Assembly (NCBI GenBank): GCA_002633005.1
Contig: NMRA01000073.1
Coordinates: 715,791 to 779,790, forward strand
DNA: 64,000 nt
Direction of reading: 5' to 3'
Source: Phoronis australis
Lineage: Eukaryota; Phoronida; Phoronidae
In this document: positions 13,101 through 25,100 of the stretch, piece after piece
How positions within the stretch are numbered: position 1 is the first letter of the stretch
Layout: every line of letters starts with the position of its first letter
Notes under the pieces: generated by a model
The model's database searches: none
The model's input: the letters and a program-made list of their open reading frames with translations, nothing else
Told to the model about the DNA's origin: nothing
Translations under genes and position numbers: made by a program

Positions 13101-16100
13101 AGGACATAGTCAGAGGACGTCATTTAAAGCATCAGTATGAATGGTGTCACAGTTTTTCAAATTCTACTTGTTACTTGTGTTGGTGAGTCATTTTAAATCA
13201 ATTAAGGCTACAGTGACTTGAAATAATAAACAAAAGGAGACTCTGATTTGAGTTTCGTATTAAAAATCAAAATGGCAACCTCTTGAGTTATGTCAGTGGA
13301 CAGCTTAGAAATAAGTTGGATTTCCCTGCTTTAAAAGGCGAAAAGTTGTGGCTTTTAAATACCACCAAAAATTCCACTTCAAAACTTGTATCAAGGTGCT
13401 TAACAGGAAATTAACATCTAGGACTTGAATACAGAACTGTTATGATGGATTCTTGCAGTGAACCGTAAGGACATTTCTTATAATTTTAGTATAGCTGCCA
13501 CATGATGAACCTAGTAAGCAAACATCAAAATATTCCGAGTTATCACAAATTAAACAAAGAAAAGTATTCTCTCTCAAATCCAGCTGTTACAAATATGATT
13601 CTAATGGACAATTTCAAAACGATGAAAACAGTAAAAGGGGATGTGCTTCACACAATAATGACAAATGAAAGTTGATTGTCACCACTAGGTGTTGCTGCAG
13701 GCAGCATAAGATGCAAAACCTGCACTGGTAGCACGGACAGCGACTGCACCAGGAGACCGTGGAATGTGTTTACGCAGGGTGACTGTAAAACTTGTGGGGT
13801 AAGTGTCAAGCTGTATTTCCTCCTGGAGACAAAATTGACTAAACATTCAGTGACCATAGTTGTAAAAGGATTGAACAGTAACTAATAAGTTTATCCCACT
13901 GAACTGTTAGGGTTCACGGCGCCATGGTTTTTAACTTAGTTGGGAAAATTAAAAATCAGAGGGTGGGTGCTTAAGTCAAGCATAGTGTTTACCTGTTAGA
14001 TTGATTCGGTTGAAGTGTGTGAATACCTTTACCATTTCTTGCACTCAAATACAATAAGAATATTTTGATAAGAATGCGCATAAGCCCAAAAAATTAATAT
14101 TTTACAGCCCAACAAATTAATGCCAAGGTGTTGCTTAAACTGACTGTTAGTAATGCAAAGGTAATAGAGCTGCTGTAAAATTAACGCAGAGCTTCATGAA
14201 AACAGCATGCTCTCATCAATTCCGAACAACCGCTTTATCCAATTTAAAAAGGCTTCAAACAATGCTGGGAATCCCTGCTATCTCTCAAAACAGTGCATCA
14301 TGGTAGCTACGGTTTTTAGCATTGGCACCATACATGTTAACTTTTCAAGACAAACCAGACACAAGATTTCACCTGGTTTGCAATCAATTTTCTTAATTAC
14401 TGATGCCAAAAACTAAATGAATGTTTACTGTATTTATCTTACATGAAAAGTGAAATTATAATGTCTGCAACTGCGTGTCCAAAATAGGTGAAATTTTACC
14501 AAGAACACATGACACTTTAGAATGATATAAACTTAAGGCATTCCACAATTTTAGACGGTGGTCACTCACTACAAGAATGCAACTACCGGGGCACCTGAAG
14601 TCGTGGCGACACGGATGTGTTACACCGACAACCAACAATGTAAGTCTACAGAGACGGAAGTCTTAGGAATCAAGGTTCGCACTACATGTTGCTATAACGA
14701 CGACTGCAACGGCGACTTAATCTCATCTGCGATTCGCATGTCAGTGAACGTGTTTACCATGCTGTGTGTGGCCACTTGGCGTATTCTTGTATGAGCTAAC
14801 CACTAAGCTGCCGGAAGAGATTGCTAAAAGCCATATAAATATATACCCAAGAAATTAGTTTAGGGTTGTAATCAGACAAACTAGTTTGCCAGTCATCACG
14901 ACTAATTTTCTTTTAACACCACAAATGACTTATGTGTATTGTTATCATGGCAAAATTCTAATTAAATAAAGGCTTCACCTCACTACCTATACTGTTATTC
15001 CCACCATCGTGTCATGAGGGAAGGCTACTCAGTGAAGATGAATTCAGCTTGTCGAGCCGTCCTGACATTCAGAGAAATCTGGGTCAAGCTATCTGAATAC
15101 CTTCGGTGTGTACTGAATATAATAGAATGCTCTATTCAGTAATTGAAATCCCTCCATTCAATACCCTTTTGCTGACACTAACAAGGATATTATCGTGATA
15201 TCCAGGGTACTGGACATACACCTAGACCTCCTTCAGCCATGGTAACCTAATGCGTGTATCTCTAGTGAACTGTGCTTCATCTGACTTCTCTGTTGCAGCA
15301 CTTCATGTTTACGTCTACCTCATGATACTTTTTAGTTGACAAGGCAAAGCGTCCTGTTCTCTAGTTTTTTTGCAAGCGCCTTTTATTTTAAAATGCTCAA
15401 AACACAAAACTTGTCTTCCCCCTCTAACATTTTGGGATCAAGGCAAAGCCCAGTTACAACTTGTACTTTATTTATAACCAAGATAGTTACGTAAAGTGTT
15501 AGCCTTATTGTGATAACTCAACATTATTTCTACCTGGCTTATGCTTGTACTTAGGACATTTTCAGCGCATTGTAGTCAAGAACGAGTTCCACTGATTCTC
15601 AGATGCACTTTAAGTATGGACTTTTCAGCTTTAACGACCACAAATTTAAGTGCTTTTAATGCTTATACAAAAAGAATATTGAGTTAGTGAGAAACAGGAT
15701 TAATTTTTTTACATTTATATTGAAAGTAGCAGCATTTTCTGCAAATGACAATTAAATAATTGATATTCCTCGGAGTCCGTAATAACATGAACAGAGACGT
15801 GAGTGTTCATAAGATCAGTCCTTTGTACAACAGGCCGATTTCACAGACACACTGATCAGGACAAAAGCACAGATCAGTCATCAAAGACTTCTGACAGGAG
15901 GTAATTAATTTTTGGAAGTCAGCACCTTCCTGACAAAGCCATTTACTGGTTTTAAAATCAACTGTTCGTTAACCAAGGGTAATCAAGTTGCGGACACTTC
16001 TGCTTGAAGCTAAAAATCCTATGAGACCAACGTTGGCAGTCTCAAACATATATTAAATTGGGGAGAGGTGGAAGTTTAAAGAATGGTCATTAAGCTAAAA

Positions 16101-19100
16101 ACCAGCATTAACAGTACAACACTTTTTACCTGCACTATTATGGGTATTCCTTCAGCTCTGGGTAGCATGCTATACATACAGTTGAAAAGGGTGAACAGTT
16201 CTTTACGGAATTCTTCATCGGTAGAGTGACTGCCACTGGCCCTGAAAATCAACAAAAACTCTGTGAGCTAACTAGTTCTTCATTCTCAAATTGGCCAACC
16301 TCAGCGTCAATAATATCTAATTAACACATACTGGTAAAATGTCGATTACATTAATTGTTCAAATCTGTGAAAAAGGCGAAACGTCGCTCAGTTGGCTGTT
16401 AACAGTTACTGTCACCGTAATAATTACTGTTAGGAAATATCGGGTCCTCAGTAGCTCAGTGATAAGGGCACTAGACCAGCAATCTAGAGACCTTTGGTTC
16501 GGTTCCCAGTTGGGGTTTCTGATTTTTCTGTGTTTATTTAATATATTTCACTCTTGGCCAACCTCAGCGTCTATATATATATATTTTTTATTATAATTCC
16601 CAAACTGAATCTCCACGAGATTGGGTATTACCAACTTTAAGAAAAAAAGGACTCGCTGACCAACCAAATGAGATTGCTTCGCAGCTTAAGAATACAAAAT
16701 TCCATGCCTTGAGACTTATGGGTATGTGATTTTTCAATTTCTTTATAATGATGATTCCAATATGAGCTTTCAACAGAACTGTACAGCATCACAGGATATC
16801 AAAATAAAACAGGAAAATTTCAAGCCCTGATGAAATACAGGGCGATTAAAGTGGCTTACTGAGGCAACGTACCTTTGATACAAAATCCGTGACTGCACGA
16901 TGAACTTAAACAGGAATGTGAGTGACTTGAAGACTCGTTCAGCCTCCTCGTTTCTGTCTGGAATCCCGCTGTATAGATTTTCTATAGTCATAATGAGGCA
17001 GCGAATGATGTCCCTGAAATGAGTATGAATTAGTAACTGTTGATGGAAAACATCATTATCACAACGGTTTGTATGCTACAACTGGCTATGACAAGTTGCT
17101 CACCAGCCATTCTTTCTGTTCGTCAGTGAGAAAGAGACTATCCCGACATATAGTACATGCCAACGATAATCAAATACAATATCTGCTTTCCCATCAGGGC
17201 ATCATGACCCGTCATTACAGCTGTGACAGTGAACTGACCCAGCGCAAGCTCTACCCATTGCAACAAATCAATAAACAAACAATAAGTTTTACCCTACAAC
17301 ACGTTGTTTGTCGCCTAACACGATGGTGGCTTGGAAATGAAGGTGTGTCAAGAATGCTGTGTTCTGATTGGTCAGTTAAGCCGCCACTCAAAATCCTGGC
17401 GATAGGTCATGTTAAAAAACTCTAGGAGTCTGTTGTCTGTTTCATGAAAGTAACTTTTAACACTTAAGGCAGAAATTGGTGGTACGCTCCATGCGAATAC
17501 TGGTCTGAGAATAATTGATTCTATTAGAATGAGTAGCTTTTCAACGCACCTGTAAGCAAGTGCTGATGAGAATGACTCTTTGACGTAGGTGTCGAGGACG
17601 GGCTTGAAGTGTTCGTACTTCTGTTCTTGAAGTAGATTAAGTATGTGCACCTAGAACAAGAATAAAAAAGATCATTATTTAGTTTAAAGCAAAAATACTT
17701 AGACACAGACAGCTTCTTATCGAGCACAAATTCTACCAAAAGACTAAACAAATTTCCTTCAAACCTACAACCACAAATTTAGGACAAATAATAGATCTTT
17801 TAGAAAATAAAAGGAAGGTGGATTATAATCGTGTTTCACAATGTGGTGTTCATTTGTTTTTCTGCCCAGCTAGAATCCACCTGAGGTTTGCAAGACCTCA
17901 GGTTGCTGTCCCATGGGCAGGACAACATGCTTTTATCGAGAAGCCTTATTCTTACCAGTGTATGGAAGGCGGCCTTGCCATGTGCCTCATCACCGTGGTT
18001 AGGAAGTTCGGAGAATATTGAGAACAAGGCGTCCAAGATGTCTTGTAGCATCTATAACATAGGTTGAACAATCAAAGTATTTATTTGGTTTCGAAGTAAC
18101 GCATTTGAAAATAATTCTTACATTTGGTACGGGAACATAATTCAATTAATAAAAAATTACTCACTCTTAATGCATTCACTTTTTTCAATGTCGCCTTGTA
18201 AGAGTGACACTTTTTGAAGTATTATGAAACGTCAAAACTATCAATTTAAATAGATTCATTGCATTGATTTATGAAAATGGAGATGTCCAGGTGACCAAAA
18301 CTACAAAATAGTGATGCTATGTTTGAAGTACCTAGCAGTCGTGCCTATTGAAAAAAGAAGTCCACGATTAGGCAATTAAAAGCAAAGATCTACCTTAACA
18401 ATCTCATCTCCACCCAGACCCTCTACTTTATCCAAGTACTCCTTGATGCGATCTGGATGTTGACGCCACTTCAACAGACCAAGTAGATCCACTGCATGAA
18501 GGCAAACAGCATTTAGTAACCATTGAATGAGTATTACAAAGTTTGAAATTCAATACAAAGTAATCATCCTCTACTCCAAAGACGAGCTAGTGAGCTAACA
18601 ATTGAAGGTTTCCGGGCCGTTGGTATTAGCATGTCATTAAATATGTGGAAAAACCTGAAACACATAAAGTTTGAAGACAATTTCAAAGCTGCTAATCAAT
18701 TAGTTTAAACAGGTTAATCATCTTAAGGTCAAGCTATATTACATGGCATGTTCATGACCTACAAGTTAAGCACTGTCACTGACATCAGTTAGAGACAGTA
18801 TCACTAAGTGACCCAAGAGCCTGTTGAAGGCCACACAGGAACACTAGGATGGAACCTAAAAACGGACACACACGGCCTTCATTGAAGGGGCCTCAAGTTG
18901 AATCTAGCTCAGGCCATCTAAAGATTAAGACCAGCCATTACATCATGACAAAATTTATTTTAAGTACTTTAACCACTTTTAAACATAACCAACAAAGTGT
19001 AATAAATAAATGAAATTTCTAATTTAAAAGATTTAATTAATAGCAGGCAACATTGCGTTAAACTGACATTATCGACAAGAGAAGAGAGTTTCCGAGGCCA

Positions 19101-22100
19101 ACCCCACCGAGAAAACGAGCCTGGAGATCTCACTATCATAGTCAAATGTTCCGCTGGTGGATTTAAGTCCCTTGATAAATGGCAGAGTATTTTTAGAGTA
19201 TTGTATTAAAATCCACCTGGTAAAGTTGTTGGCTTCCCTTGATTTCAGTGAATGTCAGGCAGACGACAGCAAGAATTGACAACTTGTAATAAAATTACAA
19301 AGCATACTTTACAGTTCTGATCAAAGCTAATAACCTCAAATCTCTATCCCATCCAAAGAGCCCAAAAATGAGATTTTGGGCCACAAAAATGATAATGTCC
19401 TTTTGAACTGTTCATACTCATGTGAGGCATTTCTCTTCTTTTTTCTTGTTTATTCCATAATTATAAATAAACCAGTCCTTGATACCTTAGTTTACTGCTG
19501 CACACATCCCTCTGTCAATAGACCGCGTTATTACATCTATCAACTTGTTTGTCCTCAGTCGATATTACCTATATGTCACTTTACATTACAGCAAATTAAA
19601 ATACAATAAAATCTCATCAATTTTGGACACAAAATGGCAGACAAGTGAAGTTTCACCATTCTGTTTTTTTTTCATAAAATACACAAGGAAGCATCAAACC
19701 ATGTTCAACGTTTCATCATTGCTACCAAAAGACAATTACAATTTTGGCAATTCAGAACAATAATAGACCAAGGCCTTGAAAAATGAATTAAAAGAGTTAT
19801 TCTGGCAATAATTTTAGTCCAAAGTTGGAGGGATTTCACTGTGCTTTTCAAGTCGATCAGCTTCCGACAAGAATTTTTACCATTCTGAGTGAGCTTGGTA
19901 GAACACAGCCTGGTCTCCACAGTGAGGCTGTCCCTTGTGCAGCGGCTGAAGAAGGTGTTACCCCCCGTGGTGCCGGTGCTGGGGTTAATGTCTTCACTAG
20001 AGCAGGGCAGGTTGACATAGAATTCCTGCTTCAGTTTGGACACATCTTCACACTAGATTGCATGGAAATAGAGGAAATGGCAAGATAAGATTCATAACAA
20101 GTGACAAAGGATACTGAATTGGTAACTGAATGTCTGGCAATTTAGGTAATGACAAATAATTTTGTTTCCGACACCATTTCGATTGGACTCCAATAGGTAT
20201 ATCATTCATTTGTTGCAGGAACTAAATCATATCCAAATGCCTCCTGGAAACATCAGAATATTGCCATCAAATGATATACCTGGTTGGGCAGTGAAAATTA
20301 ATACCTAATATATTTGACTTGATGTACTCTAATAAAAAGGTTTCAACAAGGAATAAAGAGCTAAAAATACCCTTTAATTAATAATTTCAATCTAATAACA
20401 CGAAAAACCAATATGTCGACATTGGTATGCTAAAACAAAACCCTAAACATAGATGGTAAATTGTACAGAAGGAGAACCCGTTACCTCATTTTCAAAAATA
20501 CCCTTGACACATGTCCAAAAGAATATGCTTTATACGATAAGAGACAACATGGGCAGCCAATCTGGTGGGTGAAAACATCACAAAAACAAAGACACAAATT
20601 ATAACAAAACTGTTAATGTTCAATAAATGACAACAGAACTGTGTGTAATCAATCATGTTACTATACAAACCTGGATTGTGTCAACAAAATAACATTTGGT
20701 TTAGACCACTTACAGACGCTACAAAACTTTTCTCGTCTTGTTCAGATTTCTTTACCTAGATCAGAAGTCACGATTTCTGGGCTTCGAATGAAATGACACA
20801 GCTTGCTATTGGTTAACACCAGCCTCAACAAGTTGGCTTGCTATTGGCTGACACCAGCCTCAACAAGTTGGCTTGCTATTGGCTGACACCAGNNNNNNNN
20901 NNNNNNNNNNNNNNNNNNNNNNNNNNNNNNNNNNNNNNNNNNNNNNNNNNNNNNNNNNNNNNNNNNNNNNNNNNNNNNNNNNNNNNNNNNNNNNNNNNNN
21001 NNNNNNNNNNNNNNNNNNNNNNNNNNNNNNNNNNNNNNNNNNNNNNNNNNNNNNNNNNNNNNNNNNNNNNNNNNNNNNNNNNNNNNNNNNNNNNNNNNNN
21101 NNNNNNNNNNNNNNNNNNNNNNNNNNNNNNNNNNNNNNNNNNNNNNNNNNNNNNNNNNNNNNNNNNNNNNNNNNNNNNNNNNNNNNNNNNNNNNNNNNNN
21201 NNNNNNNNNNNNNNNNNNNNNNNNNNNNNNNNNNNNNNNNNNNNNNNNNNNNNNNNNNNNNNNNNNNNNNNNNNNNNNNNNNNNNNNNNNNNNNNNNNNN
21301 NNNNNNNNNNNAAAATTACAAAGCATACTTTACAGTTCTGATCAAAGCTAATAACCTCAAATCTCTATCCCATCCAAAGAACCCAAAAATGAGATTTTGG
21401 GCCACAAAAATGATAATGTCCTTTTAAACTGTTCATACTCATGTGAGGCATTTCTCTTCTTTTTTCTTGTTTTTTCCATAATTATAAATAAACCAGTCCT
21501 TGATACCATAGTTTACTGTTGCACACATCCCTCTGTCAATAGACCGCATTATTACATCTATCAACTTGTTTGTCCTCTGTCGATATTACCTAAATGTCAC
21601 TTTACATTACAGCAAATTAAAATACAATAAAATCTCATCAATTTTGGACACAAAATGGCAGACAAGTGAAGTTTCGCCATTCTGTTTTTTTTTTCATAAA
21701 ATGCACAAGGAAGCATCAAACCATGTTCAACGTTTCATCATTGCTACCAAAAGACAATTAAAATTTTGGCAATTCAGAACACTATAGACCAAGGCCTTGA
21801 AAAATGAATCAAAAGAGTTATTCTGGCAATAATTTTAGTCCAAAGTTGGAGGGATTTCACTGTGCTTTTCAAGTCGATCAGCTTCCGACAAGTATTTTTA
21901 CCATTCTGAGTGAGCTTGGTAGAGCACAGCCTGGTCTCCACAGTGAGGCTGTCCCTTGTGCAGCGGCTGAAGAAGGTGTTACCCCCCGTGGTGCCGGTGC
22001 TGGGGTTAATGTCTTCACTAGAGCAGGGCAGGTTGACATAGAATTCCTGCTTCAGTTTGGACACATCTTCACACTAGATTGCGTGGAAATAGAGGAAATG

Positions 22101-25100
22101 GCAAGATAAGATTCATAACAAGTGACAAAGGATACTGAATTGGTAACTGACCGTCTGGCAATTTAGGTAATGACAAATAATTTTGTTTCCGACACCATTT
22201 CGATTGGACTCCAATAGGTATATCATTCATTTGTTGCAGGAACTAAATCACATCCAAATGCCTCCTGGAAACATCAGAATATTGCCATCAAATGATATAC
22301 CTGGTTGGGCTGTGAAAATTAATACCTACTATATTTGACTTTATGTACTCTAATAAAAAGGTTTCAACAAGGAATAAAGAGCTAAAAATACCCTTTAATT
22401 AATAATTTCAATCTAATAACACGAAAAACCAATATGTCGACATTGGTATGCCAAAACAAAACCCTAAACATAGATGGTAAATTGTACAGACGGTGAACCC
22501 GTTACCTCATTTTCAAAAATACCCTTGACACATGTCCAAAAGAATATGCTTTATACGATAAGAGACAACATGGGCAGCCAGTCTGGTGGGTGAAAACATC
22601 ACAAAAACAAAGACACAAATTATAACAAAACTGTTAATGTTCAATAAATGACAACAGAACTGTGTGTAATCAATGTGACTATACAAACCTGGATTGTGTC
22701 AACAAAATAACATTTGGTTTAGACCAGTTACAGACGCTACAAAACTTTTCTCGTCTCGTTCAGATTTCTTTACCTAGATCAGAAGTCACGATTTCTGGGC
22801 TTCGAATGAAATGACACAGCTTGCTATTGGCTAACACCAGCCTCAACAAGTTGCCTTGCTATTGGCTGACACCAACCTCAACAAGTTGGCTTGCTATTGG
22901 CTGACACCAGCCTCAACAAGTTGGCTTGCTATTGGCCGACACCAGCCTCAACAAGTTGGCTTGCTATTGGCTGACACCAGCCTCAACAAGTTGGTTTGCT
23001 ATTGGCTGACACCAGGCTCAACAAGTTGGCTTGCTATTGGCTGAGACCAGCCTCAACAGGTTGGCTTGTCAGGTGGGTCGTCATATGTGCCAAGCATGTC
23101 AGGTCGGTCATCATGTGTGCTGAGCATATCAGGTTGGTCATCACATGTGCCGAGCATGTTAAGTGTGTCATCACATGTGCCATGTCAGGTGGGTCATCAT
23201 ATGTGCCGAGCATGTCAGGTTGATCATCAAGTGAGCCGAGCATGTCAAGTCGAGCATGTCAGGTTGGTCACCAATATGTGCCGAGCATGTCAGTTCATTC
23301 CAAGTCCAGAAATCATCTCTATTTTGACTGAGGAACAATTTTTGACAAACATAACTGCAGGTGGTAATTTCTGTGATGAAAGACAGGCTCAAAGTCACTT
23401 GAATACTAATTTAAAAGCACTTTGTTGAATGTCTAAATACTAAAGATTAGACGGAAATTGTTGTTAAAGATTTGTCCTGAAGAATCATACTTTTAAGTGC
23501 ATCATTATCTTCCTCAGTCTTTAAAATAAACATCTAGGATATTTATACCCCAATAATGCATCACATTTTAAAGTTACAGACGCGTAAACAACTAGAAAGA
23601 TAACCTTGACTTTTGGGCAGAGAATTAAAGGTGATCACGACCTTTATTAAAATCTACCTAAATTTGCAACAAATATCTTGCTAATTTAGCAAGATTACAC
23701 TCAATAAGTATGGAAAGTAAGTAAAGACCTCACTATCCTAACACCAGTCAAATTGTGATTAATTATTGTTAGCATCTAAAATACTCAATAATTCTGTTGC
23801 CTGTGAGCCAACAGATGTCATTGCTAGTATCTTGTTAACAACTAGGACTAAGTGAACATGCCTATGTGAAGTTAGTCCACACCGATTGTACAACATAAAA
23901 CAACTGCTTAGTACATTATCAACACGTTACATAAAGACCTGGAAGTGAGAAGGCTGTTTTAAAAGCTGCATTAATAAGACTAGCAAGAGATGGTATAGCT
24001 CAACATAACAATAGAAGAACAGAATTTTCTTTTGAAGCAATATCAAGCAACAAAAAAGCACAATGGCTGCAGCCTACACTATGTGACGATTGCTGTCTGC
24101 TATAGGTGGTGCCATATCTGCATTCTCTCTAGCAAACTGACCAATGATAACTCTGTCCAATGTGAGCATTGTAATTATGTCTTGCATGATAATTTTCACT
24201 GTGTTCTGTTTCAACAGTTTCCCATACAGCAACTATCATTATGTCTCACATGACAACTGTCATAAAGATTGCGTTCCACATGACAATCACCATTGTGTCC
24301 CACTCGACAACCACCAAGTTCCACATGACATCATAATGCCCCACATGACAACTATCATGATTGAGTACCACATGACAACTATCATTGCATACCACATGAC
24401 AACTATAATGTCTCACAAGACAACCTATCAGTGTGTCCCACAGGACAATTATAGTGTCCCATTTTAGCGTCATATGTGACAACTATGATTGCGTGTCATG
24501 TGACAACCATTACCAAGACCGGACAATTTTGACTGTGTTCCGTCACAAGTCACTTCATTCCAAGCTTGTGTCCCCTGTACGGCAACTATGATTGTGTTAC
24601 ACATGACACCTGTCACTCAACTAACCACTGTTTGGGAATGAACGAGACCAGTTGTTGGCACAAAGAATAAAGCATGACCAAACCAATATCAAGAGGCGCC
24701 ACCTATTGCAGACAGCAAACCCATAGTGTGCATCGAGCTTAAGACCACTTTACCCTCTTCAGGTCCTCTTTACTACGGCAGTAAAGTGTCTAAATATCAG
24801 GGAGGAAGCCATTTATTAACAGAAAATTTAACCAACTGATGCTTGTTGAGGAAATGACTACACCCCCAAAGGGTTCACACATCCCAAATTGCAATGAACC
24901 TGAATGCTTCTCCTTAACACTAGAATTATGAACAAAGTAGACAGCAGTCATTATTAGTTAAAATCAACACAATCAATAGTTTTCCATCATCATCTATTGT
25001 CTTTAACCGTGTTAACTCCATTAAAGGAGAGCCAACAAATGTTACAGTTTTGTTTGCGCTGCGAATTGGTTTGACAATGTGATCTGAGCAGGCCTCAAAA

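Larger units (their letters stand above)
11575..16129 (-). other. DOCK intron, 4.6 kb, host of the Ly6-like gene
   Basis: Contains the plus-strand Ly6-like gene at 13,137-14,794 and a 29-bp minisatellite at 12,482-12,574. The rest (11.6-12.4 kb, 15.0-16.1 kb) shows no recognisable gene. Confidence 0.7.
16242..16872 (-). other. DOCK intron, 0.6 kb
   Basis: Largely occupied by a plus-strand tRNA-derived SINE (16,441-16,577), with a separate SINE tail fragment at 16,285-16,312. Confidence 0.7.
19291..20892. repeat. direct duplication D2, first copy (contains a DOCK exon)
   Basis: About 1.6 kb almost identical to the block starting at 21,312 (offset 2,021). It ends inside the 35-bp minisatellite at the N run. 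Confidence 0.95.

Noticed and set aside
13648-13857. Minus-strand ORF over Ly6-like exon 2
   Set aside because: Antisense shadow of the cysteine-rich exon, without splice or homology support.
16443-16516. Functional tRNA gene
   Set aside because: A and B boxes are present but the acceptor and T stems do not pair and position 33 of the anticodon loop is wrong. The shared body and tail with another copy show it is a SINE.
20838-21427. Long reading frames across the N run on both strands
   Set aside because: They are open only because Ns cannot encode stops. The flanking parts are minisatellite and non-coding repeat.
22820-23293. CRISPR-like regular repeats of 30-35 bp
   Set aside because: No spacers between units and eukaryotic context.
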